Below, one piece after another: positions 35,458 to 43,493 of a stretch of DNA of 52,822 bases. The DNA is from Gammaproteobacteria bacterium (GTDB lineage: Bacteria > Pseudomonadota > Gammaproteobacteria > Pseudomonadales > Pseudohongiellaceae): the NCBI GenBank assembly GCA_002729315.1, contig PBTW01000096.1, forward strand, positions 1 through 52,822, written 5' to 3'. The position numbers and the translations under genes are program-made. The notes below the pieces were generated by a model. That model was given only the letters and a program-made list of their open reading frames with translations. It did not search any database and was not told the DNA's origin. Within the stretch, counting starts at the first letter, position 1. Every line of letters begins with the position of its first letter.

Positions 35458-36930
35458 ATGAGGACCAAAGAGAAATCGAGACCTGCTTTTCGGTCTTTAA
35501 GAGCAAAAAAGAACAACAAAAAGAAGGTCAGGATGATGTCAACTTCAGAATCTTCAGAAAGCTCCGCTTCGGCAGAGAGTAACAGCCAAAGCATTCCCTA
35601 TCCCTCCGAGCGCTATGCCTGGTACGTGGTCATAGTTCTGATGATCGTCTACGTCTTTTCATTCGTCGATCGCCAAATACTGTCACTGCTGGTTGATCCG
35701 ATTAAGACAGATCTGGGATTCTCAGATACTCAAATCAGCTATTTGGGTGGCTTTGCTTTCGCACTCTTCTACACGTTCTTCGGCATACCGATTGCTCGCT
35801 GGGCGGACAGCAAAAACCGGGCCATGTTGATTGCCGTCGGTCTCTCAGCATGGAGCTTCTTCACCATGCTGTGCGGCACCGCGAGCCGCTTCTGGACGTT
35901 TGCTTTCTATCGCATGGGGGTCGGAGTGGGCGAGGCAACGCTTTCACCGTCAGCTTACTCAATCATTACCGACATGTTCAGGCCGGAGCGACTGGCCGTT
36001 GCCATCAGCCTGTATTCCGCCGGCATCTACATCGGCAGCGGACTGGCGCAGGTTTTTGGCGGCATCGTAATCGGCTTTGCGATCTCAGCCACAGAACTGA
36101 CCGTGCCCTTTGTGGGCCCTGTGGCACCCTGGCAGTATGTCTTCTTCGCGGTTGGCTTTCCCGGCCTGCTCTTCACGCTGGCTTTATTGACTGTCAGAGA
36201 GCCGATTAGACGCAATCGCAGCAAATCAGACCAAAGCAAAGTGATTCAGCCTCCACCAATCAACGAGGTGGTTATTTACATAAGAGCTAACATCAAGACT
36301 TTCCTGTTTCACAATCTCGGTATTGCATTCACCTCCTTTGTGTCATACGGCGCGGCTTACTGGGTGCCTTCTTACCTGATAAGGGTCCATGGGCTCAGCG
36401 CGCAGGAAACAGGCATCTACTACGGCTGGGTGGTAGTCGTATTCGGAACCGCAGGGATCGTGCTGGGAGGCTATCTCGCCGACGTGCTGACGCAGCGCGG
36501 CAGAGCTGAAGCGAAGATGCAGATCGCTATGTGCGGTGCATTGCTGGGTGTCCCTTTCTCCATACTCTACCCCTTAATGCCAACCCCTACTGCCGCACTG
36601 CTGGCACTCTGCCCGGCAGCTTTTGCCGCAGCCATGCCGCTTGGCGTCGCCGCAGCTGCCATTCAGCAGATTATGCCTGCCAACATGAGAGCCCAGGGCT
36701 CGGCGCTTTATCTGTTCGTCATCAACCTGGTTGGGCTGGGGCTCGGCCCGTCGGCGGTAGCCTGGTGCACCGACTATATTTTTCAGGATCCCAACAAAGT
36801 CAATCTGTCATTGATGTGGGTGGGCACCTTATTTGGCCTGCTCTCTGCGCTGCTGTTGTACTTTGGCAGCAAACATTATCAGTCCACGTTGAGCTATCTG
36901 GAGGCGTACAATGAAAAACAGATGGCGTGA
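35458..36930 (+). CDS. MFS transporter
   Basis: A 490-residue (or about 465) major-facilitator protein with twelve helices. Motifs: FVDRQILSLLVDPIKTDLGFSDTQISYLGG in the first helix region and the loop 2-3 motif GIPIARWADSKNR. Next comes FAFYRMGVGVGEATLSPSAYSIITDMF and the second-half loop GGYLADVLTQRGRAEA. These resemble the spinster-like/hexuronate-type MFS group. Two starts are possible: ATG at 35458 after GTAAGGTGGTATTCTC, which adds a lysine-rich N-terminus, or the ATGs at 35533/35536. The next gene is a fatty-acyl-CoA-ligase-type enzyme 75 nt downstream, so a carboxylic-acid substrate is possible, by context only. Confidence 0.9.
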   Translation: MRTKEKSRPAFRSLRAKKNNKKKVRMMSTSESSESSASAESNSQSIPYPSERYAWYVVIVLMIVYVFSFVDRQILSLLVDPIKTDLGFSDTQISYLGGFAFALFYTFFGIPIARWADSKNRAMLIAVGLSAWSFFTMLCGTASRFWTFAFYRMGVGVGEATLSPSAYSIITDMFRPERLAVAISLYSAGIYIGSGLAQVFGGIVIGFAISATELTVPFVGPVAPWQYVFFAVGFPGLLFTLALLTVREPIRRNRSKSDQSKVIQPPPINEVVIYIRANIKTFLFHNLGIAFTSFVSYGAAYWVPSYLIRVHGLSAQETGIYYGWVVVVFGTAGIVLGGYLADVLTQRGRAEAKMQIAMCGALLGVPFSILYPLMPTPTAALLALCPAAFAAAMPLGVAAAAIQQIMPANMRAQGSALYLFVINLVGLGLGPSAVAWCTDYIFQDPNKVNLSLMWVGTLFGLLSALLLYFGSKHYQSTLSYLEAYNEKQMA

Positions 36931-37005
36931 CACGCTCGCGGGCATGGCGATGTTCTTTGACCTTACTTGGCTTCGTTTTCTCTAGCCCCACAGGAGTCCT
37001 GACTC

Positions 37006-38568
37006 GTGTTATTACATAACTTCATGGAATTTTTTGGCCGCGAATATCCTGATCAACCGTTTGCGGAATATCAGGGACAGACCCTCACCTATGGAGAAGC
37101 CGACGCCTGGGCTAACCAATTCGCTAACAGTCTGCTGGTAAGCGGGCTTGTCAAGGGAGATAGGTTTGCCTGGCTGTCCAAAAACAATCTGGAAATTTGT
37201 CTGATGTTCTTCGGCGCTTCGAAGGTAGGCATTATTCCGGTACCGCTGAACTATCGCCTCGCACCAAGGGAATGGGCATACATCGTTAGTGACGCAGAGA
37301 GCCTGGCGCTGTTTTGTGAGAGTGAGTACGCGAGCGGAATTGATTCAGTAAAATCTGAAATTCCCTCGGTCAAACGTTTGGTCATTCTGGGCAGCGACAA
37401 TAAGCCAGAAGGATGGCAAACGCTGTCCGACTGGTTAGAGGACGACCCCACCAAACCTGCAGCAACTATTTGCGAGTCAGACCAGTGTTATCAGATGTAC
37501 ACCAGCGGAACTACAGGATTGCCGAAAGGCGCCATGATCAGTCAGGGTAATGTCACCAACAACATTCAGATGGCCCATCTCGCTTCTAGCATCACTCCTC
37601 GACAGGAACGGAACCTGATTGTGGCTCCGGTTTTTCATGCTGCCGCAGCTTTGAGTATGATGGCGATGGTGGCCAGCGGCTCGACGCTGGTTATCCACCA
37701 CGAGTTTGTTCCGACTCGGGTCGTGCAAAGCCTTGATGAAGAAGCCATCACCATGACCACGATGGTGCCTGCGATGATTCAGGCCTGCCTGGTTGCTGTT
37801 CCCGATCTTGCAACCCGGAAATTTGAAAAACTCCGGCTGATCTCCTACGGCGCGAGTCCGATTGCTCAAGAGACTCTGCAGAAAGCCATGACAGTGTTTG
37901 GATGCGGATTTGCTCAGGGCTTCGGGATGACCGAGCTGACCTGTATTGCCACCAATATGACTCCTGCTGTCCATGAGCGAGCCGCTTCAGGCGAACCAGG
38001 ACTGCTGCTTTCCGCCGGCCGACCGCAGATGGGAACTGAGATAAAAATCGCTGACGAAAATGACGACGAACTGCCTCGTGGCCAGGTTGGCCAGATTCTG
38101 GTGCGTGGCCCTCAGACCATGATGGGCTACTGGCGATTGCCCGAAGCGACTGATAGCGCGCTGAAAGGCGGCTGGATGCATACAGGCGACGCTGGCTATA
38201 TGGATACAGAGGGGTTCATTTACATACAGGATCGGATCAAAGACATGATCGTCTCGGGCGCGGAGAACATTTATCCGGCAGAGGTAGAGCGAGCCATCTT
38301 CGAACACCCAGCTGTCGCCGACACGGCGGTTGTAGGCATCCCCGATGAACAGTGGGGCGAGACTGTCCTGGCATTTGTCGCACTCAAACCCGAGCAAACG
38401 CTTGCGCTCGAGACTCTGCAGGCCTTCTGCCGTGAGCGGCTGGCGGGTTACAAGATTCCCAGCAAGCTGGAAATTGTTGATGCCATCCCACGCAACGCCA
38501 GCGGTAAATCATTGAAGACAAAACTGCGCCAGCCTTACTGGGAAGGAAAACAGAGACAAGTAAGTTAG
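37006..38568 (+). CDS. Acyl-CoA synthetase (AMP-forming)
   Basis: A 520-residue adenylate-forming ligase that would activate a carboxylic acid to its CoA thioester with ATP. The P-loop-like motif is YTSGTTGLPKG (165-175). Further motifs are APVFHAAAALSMM, GFGMTELT, the A5-A7 region GQILVRGPQTMMGYWRLPEAT with MHTGDAGYMDTEGF, and the hinge and catalytic lysine regions DRIKDMIVSGAENIYPAEVE and PRNASGKSLKTKL. Start is GTG at 37006 with a CAGGAG site. Such ligases often serve fatty, aromatic or steroid-acid breakdown; the MFS gene just upstream may bring in the substrate. The downstream membrane-protein gene starts 6 nt after its stop. Confidence 0.93.
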   Translation: MLLHNFMEFFGREYPDQPFAEYQGQTLTYGEADAWANQFANSLLVSGLVKGDRFAWLSKNNLEICLMFFGASKVGIIPVPLNYRLAPREWAYIVSDAESLALFCESEYASGIDSVKSEIPSVKRLVILGSDNKPEGWQTLSDWLEDDPTKPAATICESDQCYQMYTSGTTGLPKGAMISQGNVTNNIQMAHLASSITPRQERNLIVAPVFHAAAALSMMAMVASGSTLVIHHEFVPTRVVQSLDEEAITMTTMVPAMIQACLVAVPDLATRKFEKLRLISYGASPIAQETLQKAMTVFGCGFAQGFGMTELTCIATNMTPAVHERAASGEPGLLLSAGRPQMGTEIKIADENDDELPRGQVGQILVRGPQTMMGYWRLPEATDSALKGGWMHTGDAGYMDTEGFIYIQDRIKDMIVSGAENIYPAEVERAIFEHPAVADTAVVGIPDEQWGETVLAFVALKPEQTLALETLQAFCRERLAGYKIPSKLEIVDAIPRNASGKSLKTKLRQPYWEGKQRQVS

Positions 38569-38574
38569 ACTTCT

Positions 38575-39006
38575 GTGGAAGCTGAATTACTTATTTTAGG
38601 ACTAGCCGCCTTTCTGGCCGCCACCCTAGTTCCAGTTTCATCCGAAATTGTTTTCACGGGATACCTGGCGCTAGGTTATAGCAAAAGTGCCTGTCTTATC
38701 ATTGCATCGCTCGGCAATTGCTTGGGGACTTCCGTCAATTATGTAATTGGAATGGCCGGATTGCTTGCCGCCAGAAAATATCTGGGGCTGACGCCAGCTA
38801 CAGAAGCCAAATTGCAGACTCTGAATCAGCGCTACGGGGCGTGGGCTTTGTTGCTGGCATGGATGCCGGTCATTGGTGATCCGGTCACGGTACTGGCAGG
38901 GGCTGCGCGTACCCAATGGTGGATATTTGCACTTATTGTGTTTGGCGGACGAATAGCGCGCTACATGATCATACTCACGCTGTTTCAGGCTAGCAGCCCG
39001 GCCTGA
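38575..39006 (+). CDS. YqaA-family (DedA/SNARE-associated-like) membrane protein
   Basis: A 143-residue inner-membrane protein of the YqaA type, a short member of the DedA/VTT-domain superfamily. Supporting features are FLAATLVPVSSEIVFTGYLALG, ASLGNCLGTSVNYVIG (re-entrant helix type), then LNQRYGAWALLLAWMPVIGDPVTVLAGAARTQWW. The last is the family core with a proline and Gly-Asp-Pro turn. The start is a GTG at 38575, only 6 nt after the acyl-CoA ligase stop. Superfamily members move lipids across membranes; a defined role for YqaA is not established. Convergent with the porin gene 22 nt away. Confidence 0.85.
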   Translation: MEAELLILGLAAFLAATLVPVSSEIVFTGYLALGYSKSACLIIASLGNCLGTSVNYVIGMAGLLAARKYLGLTPATEAKLQTLNQRYGAWALLLAWMPVIGDPVTVLAGAARTQWWIFALIVFGGRIARYMIILTLFQASSPA

Positions 39007-39028
39007 GTTAGGGCCGAAATCAGGCGCC

Positions 39029-40399
39029 TTAAAGCCTCAGGATGGTTTGTGCATAAAAATAATGGCTGTGCCCTTTGTTAATCAGGTCCATATATGCGCC
39101 GGGCGCAATATACACATACCCGCTATCAAGCGTGAGTTTGCCAGAGAATAGATGCCACCGGACTCGCGTCTCCAGCTGATCGCCGAGATGCCTTTCCCCC
39201 ATACCGCCCTCATGCCGATAGCGCGTGATGCGCCAGCCCTGTGCGGGAGCGGCAAGCGAGGGTCTCTGCCATCGGATGTACGCATCCACGTTGCTGGCTG
39301 GCTGCAGATCCAGCATCAGACCCGGAGAACTGGTATTGACCCGCTGAAAAGCGCGGAATGATCCAGTCGGACCGAAGTCGGGGCGGGGCACGCCGAAAAG
39401 GTGATCCAGCTCGTTGGATTCGTTATCTAGTGGATCCTTATCACCGCTGCCATAGTGATAAACAAAACTGAGACGTGGCTGCCAGCTTGTCTGAAAGCTG
39501 TAGCCTAACGAGAGATGATAGTACCGCGCCTCATGATCCCGCAGTGGTTCTGATGCGTCCAACGCCGGCGCATCGCCGACTTGATACACGGCTTCAGCAT
39601 CATAATGCCACCGGCCTGCAGCTGGGCTTCTGAACAGACGGATGCCGGGATTCAAAACATCGAAACGCTGGTTGGCCGGACGATCCCGTCGCTCATCGGC
39701 TCCCAGAAAGTAGAACTGAAGGAAATCTCCCTGAGAGCCCAGTGCTGTAGTGACGTAAGCACCCCAGAAGAAGTCACTCGACTGTTTGTCGGGACGGGGT
39801 TCGTTGTCGATCCAGTCGCCATCTACCAGTCGCATTGTTGGCCGGGTGTAGAACATTTCTATGGTCGTTCCGTCTGACTCGAGACCAGCATGAACGCCTG
39901 CGAAGGAATTTATGGTGTTGCGATACCGATTACGGGCAACAAAACGCCGGCTACCCTGATCCATTGTAAACCGGCCTACCTTGACGAATCCGCTGTCGCC
40001 CTCACGAAAAACGTCTTTGATCGGGAAACTCACATTGGCCTGCAGTATATCCAGAGGATTGGCGAAAAAGCTGTCCAGCGGCGAACCCTCATCCGTCAGA
40101 TAGGTCCGCATATCGGCAAATTCAGCAGTCAGAGAGAACCTGTCGAACCTGGCCTCTGTCTTTATCAGATTGCGCCACTCAAAACCCTGATCGCTCCCCT
40201 CAAGGCCGTTGCGAAACTGCCCGTCCAGGAACTGGATGCGGCTTTGCTGCTCGAACCCAACGGACAGCCAATCGGGCAGCTCATCATTCTGTTGAGCATG
40301 AGCTGATCGGGGGACCGTCAACGCGAGGATCAACGACATAAGAGGAGCAGAAAAATGCTGAATCATGCGCACAAGGTTCATTCGAGAGTAATGAGACAT
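39029..40399 (-). CDS. Outer-membrane alginate-export-family porin
   Basis: A 456-residue protein with a signal peptide (LMSLILALTVPRSAHAQQ) and alternating beta-strands throughout, ending in YFYAQTILRL, a C-terminal strand fit for the outer-membrane insertion machinery. It matches the alginate_exp family (PF13372) that includes AlgE: GFEWRNLIKTEARFDRFSLTAEFADMR, KVGRFTMDQGSRRFVARNRYRNTINSFAG, and DAYIRWQRPSLAAPAQGW. No alginate genes are nearby, so a general anionic-substrate porin is more likely than a role in alginate export. The ATG of MNLVRMI (40381) is an alternative start; neither has a good ribosome site. Confidence 0.87.
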   Translation of the reverse strand: MSHYSRMNLVRMIQHFSAPLMSLILALTVPRSAHAQQNDELPDWLSVGFEQQSRIQFLDGQFRNGLEGSDQGFEWRNLIKTEARFDRFSLTAEFADMRTYLTDEGSPLDSFFANPLDILQANVSFPIKDVFREGDSGFVKVGRFTMDQGSRRFVARNRYRNTINSFAGVHAGLESDGTTIEMFYTRPTMRLVDGDWIDNEPRPDKQSSDFFWGAYVTTALGSQGDFLQFYFLGADERRDRPANQRFDVLNPGIRLFRSPAAGRWHYDAEAVYQVGDAPALDASEPLRDHEARYYHLSLGYSFQTSWQPRLSFVYHYGSGDKDPLDNESNELDHLFGVPRPDFGPTGSFRAFQRVNTSSPGLMLDLQPASNVDAYIRWQRPSLAAPAQGWRITRYRHEGGMGERHLGDQLETRVRWHLFSGKLTLDSGYVYIAPGAYMDLINKGHSHYFYAQTILRL

Positions 40400-40583
40400 A
40401 GGGTAGACAGATCCGTTTAATTGACCCGAGCTCTAAACCGCAACCAGCACTCGGACTATTTTTCTGGGCATTATAGGTAAATAGCGCACGTATGGAAAAA
40501 GCAAGTAGCTGGCCTCTGGCCCAGATGTCAACACGTAGTAGGGTAGTGATCGAAAGCGGGGGCTTCGATTGGCAACCTTTTTA

Positions 40584-43151
40584 TCAGAAGTTTGAAAGGG
40601 ACAGAAGACGCTCGGCGCGAAACAGGGTATCCGCGGCCTGCAGAATTTTCAGCCGCAACTGTCGGTTGTAATCCGGACGCTGAGCCAGAAACCCTCTGAC
40701 GTCAGCTGCCGCCGCCGGTGAGTTGTGTCTGCCAAGTGTGGCTTCCAACCATCGCATCGGGAAGAAAATGTCGCCGGTGATCTGTATCTCCTCCAGCAGC
40801 TCAAGGCTGGATAGTATATACGCTTCAGCATCACCTCTTCTCAGGGGGTGATGCAGCGCATCAAGTGCGCCAATTACCCAGGACTCAACGGCCCGGTTGT
40901 CTTCGTCGGCAAGCGTTTCAAAAAAAGCCTTTCGGGCAAGCGGATCGGGGGAAAGTGCCGGGCGAATCCAGTCGAAGCGGCGCTGCCGGTCTGTATTGGC
41001 GATCTGCGCCAGTTGCCGGGTCACAATCTGGTCTGCCTGCTCCGGTGATTTAATCGCCAGAACGGTGGCAAGCGCAATTCGATCAGTTTCAGCAAGGATC
41101 AGCCCCTCAACCACGATCTCTGAGCGCCACACCCGTAGCAACTGACCGAGCCCCCCATCGGTCAGCACCAGATCACGGTACGCCTCAAAGAATATCTTTT
41201 TGCTGCTCGGGCTGTCCGCGGTCAGCATCAGTGCCCACAGCGATTCTTCAAAGCTGCCAGCAGCGTTAGCTCGCGCTTCCTCACTGAGAAAATTCCAGTA
41301 GAGAATGCGGACCTGACGCAACATCAGATTGAGCAGCAGTTGATTGTCTTCAAGCTCGATGATAGGAATCAGTCGATTGAGATACTCATCAGCGGATAGT
41401 CGATTACCTTCCAGCAGATTTTCAAACAGTGAAACCAGCAAACTGCCCTGCTGAATGTCGTCGAGACTTTCCCATTCGGACAGCAACTCCGGATCAGCGG
41501 GGAACAGACCATATCCGCGGCCGTCCGCGTTCAACAAGACCGCAGATGCCTCGGAATCGAAAACCGCAATCTCCGTCCGCCCGCTATCAACCGAGTCAAG
41601 CCGCCAACTACCTTCGATCCGCCTACTCACAGAAAACTGCTGGGGCCAGACGCGGCCTGTCCCCTTTGGGTCGACTTGTCGCAGGCCTGTGTTTCCTGCC
41701 AAATCTGCTAGCAAAAAATGCGGGCGGCCCGGCGTGTTTACCCACACCTCACTCCAGCTTCGCAAATCAACTTCCGTTTTACGTTCCAGAATGCCAATCA
41801 AATCCTGCCAGGTGGCATTTCCATAAGCAAAGTTGGCCAGATACTCCCGAATGCCTGCGCGAAACTCAGCCTGGCCGGTCAGAGTCTCCAGCTGCTGCAT
41901 CATAATCGGCGCTTTGTTGTAAATGATATTGCCGTAAAGCGTCCCAGCCTCGTTCAGATTATGCAGGTCCTGACGAATCGGGTTGGCGCCCTCCGTTCGG
42001 TCGACGCCGTAAGCACTGGGAAAATGCCGGATCAGAAAATTGAGATCATGGTTTATCCCGGGAAAGCTCGGATTGACGATCTTGGCAGCCAAGAAATTTG
42101 CGAATACTTCTTTAGTCCACACGTCATTGAACCATTCCATAGTCACCAGATCGCCGAACCACATGTGTGCTGTTTCATGGGCGATCAGACTTGCTCTGCT
42201 CAGCAGCTGGGCCTGACTCGGTTGCGCATTCAATAACAGACTGTCCGCACGATACTGAATCGCCCCGACATGCTCCATGCCTCCGTACTGAAAGCTGGGA
42301 ATCAGTGCAAAATCCAATTTCTGGAAGGGATAGTCAATCGCGGTGTACTCTTCCAGCCAATTCAGTGCGGCGCCGTGTAAGTCAAAAATGGCATCCAGAT
42401 TGCGCGCGACTTTTTCCCGGTCGCTCTCTCGGTGCAGCATCGTCATTTGACGACCGTTTATCTGGCGAGTCTCGCGCTGAAACTTCCCGGCGACAAAGGA
42501 GAACAGGTAGGAGCTGATCAACTCCGTGGGCGCAAAGCTCAGGCGTTTTCTCTCCCCCAGAGCTTCAAGCTGCTGGAGCGGCGCATTGGCAATGGCCTCC
42601 CAATCGGCGGGCATAGTCAGCGTCAACGTGTAACGTGCCTTCAGGTTTGGCTGATCAAACAGAGGAAAGGCTGTTCGCGCCCGATCCGGGACAAAAAGTG
42701 TATAGAGAAACTCCGGGTTGCGATTGAGTGAGCTATCTCCGGCCGTGAATTGCACGCTTATTATGTTTCGGCCGAGGCGCAGCTCTCGTGCGGGGATAAT
42801 AAGATGCTCAGATTCAAAGCGATAATCCGACTGTTGACCGTTGACTTCGACGGCGCCGATCTTTTCTGCCGATTCCTTAAAATCCAGCACCAGCGACTCA
42901 TCGGTGTCCGAGAGATCAAACTCAATGACAGACGACGCCGTAATGCTTTGACTACGGCTGGCGGGCAGATCGAAGCTGAGGTCATAGCTCAGTCGGCTCA
43001 GGACTGATTTTCGATGCTCGGCGAGTTGCTGTGTCACTCCTGGCTTCAGTGTCTCGGCCAGCGTCGATTGCCCCACCACCGCGCCCAACAGAAACAGGAC
43101 TGTCAGGAAGGTCAGCTCCTTTAACGATCTGCAGCGCGGCCTGAAATCCAT
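40584..43151 (-). CDS. Exported M1-family aminopeptidase
   Basis: An 855-residue zinc metallopeptidase. A signal peptide (FLTVLFLLGAVVGQSTLAE) sends it to the periplasm. The catalytic motif is HETAHMWFGD (HEXXH at 325-329) with the third zinc ligand Glu348 in FNDVWTKEVFANFLA. The exopeptidase loop, usually GAMEN or GGMEN, reads GGMEH (290-294), and the usual WLNEGFA reads WTKEVFA. Both differences mark a subfamily. The rest fits the M1 four-domain structure, including a long helical C-terminus with an ERAP1-like fold. It probably trims N-terminal residues from imported peptides. Start at 43151; no operon partner. Confidence 0.93.
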   Translation of the reverse strand: MDFRPRCRSLKELTFLTVLFLLGAVVGQSTLAETLKPGVTQQLAEHRKSVLSRLSYDLSFDLPASRSQSITASSVIEFDLSDTDESLVLDFKESAEKIGAVEVNGQQSDYRFESEHLIIPARELRLGRNIISVQFTAGDSSLNRNPEFLYTLFVPDRARTAFPLFDQPNLKARYTLTLTMPADWEAIANAPLQQLEALGERKRLSFAPTELISSYLFSFVAGKFQRETRQINGRQMTMLHRESDREKVARNLDAIFDLHGAALNWLEEYTAIDYPFQKLDFALIPSFQYGGMEHVGAIQYRADSLLLNAQPSQAQLLSRASLIAHETAHMWFGDLVTMEWFNDVWTKEVFANFLAAKIVNPSFPGINHDLNFLIRHFPSAYGVDRTEGANPIRQDLHNLNEAGTLYGNIIYNKAPIMMQQLETLTGQAEFRAGIREYLANFAYGNATWQDLIGILERKTEVDLRSWSEVWVNTPGRPHFLLADLAGNTGLRQVDPKGTGRVWPQQFSVSRRIEGSWRLDSVDSGRTEIAVFDSEASAVLLNADGRGYGLFPADPELLSEWESLDDIQQGSLLVSLFENLLEGNRLSADEYLNRLIPIIELEDNQLLLNLMLRQVRILYWNFLSEEARANAAGSFEESLWALMLTADSPSSKKIFFEAYRDLVLTDGGLGQLLRVWRSEIVVEGLILAETDRIALATVLAIKSPEQADQIVTRQLAQIANTDRQRRFDWIRPALSPDPLARKAFFETLADEDNRAVESWVIGALDALHHPLRRGDAEAYILSSLELLEEIQITGDIFFPMRWLEATLGRHNSPAAAADVRGFLAQRPDYNRQLRLKILQAADTLFRAERLLSLSNF

Positions 43152-43493
43152 CGTCTTGTTCCTTAATGAATTGATTCACTTGTTTTGGGGCCAGCCAGAT
43201 ATACCTTTCAGCAAATCAATAGTGTCCCTGAAAGGATTACTATGAAACGACCGCAGTGCAAAACAGCAAAGCCTCACATGGCGCTATGCGCGCAGAACAG
43301 ATGGCTACATACTGACACAGCGTAAAGTAATAACCCTTTTATAACGCCCGCTTTCTGGGGACGCACCGAGCACAGACAATGTGGCACAACAAGCCCCCAG
43401 ATAATACTCATAAGGGCTCTGAATTCAATTCCTTGCCCGCGCTGATTTTAGTACCATGTAGCGACGTTAAAGTTTTCAAAGAGAGCAACTCCT
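43152..43493. other. Intergenic region between divergent M1 peptidase and oxidase operon
   Basis: 342 nt. It should contain the promoter of the fused oxidase operon. A TTTTATAACG stretch at about 43336-43345 could serve as a -10. I looked for an Anr/Fnr box (TTGAT-N4-ATCAA) and found none by eye. A GAGAG ribosome site at 43481-43485 serves the TTG start. Confidence 0.4.

Noticed and set aside
43152-43493. Search for an Anr/Fnr box upstream of the fused oxidase
   Set aside because: Only a half-like TTGATTCAC stretch near the M1 gene start was seen; no full TTGAT-N4-ATCAA site.
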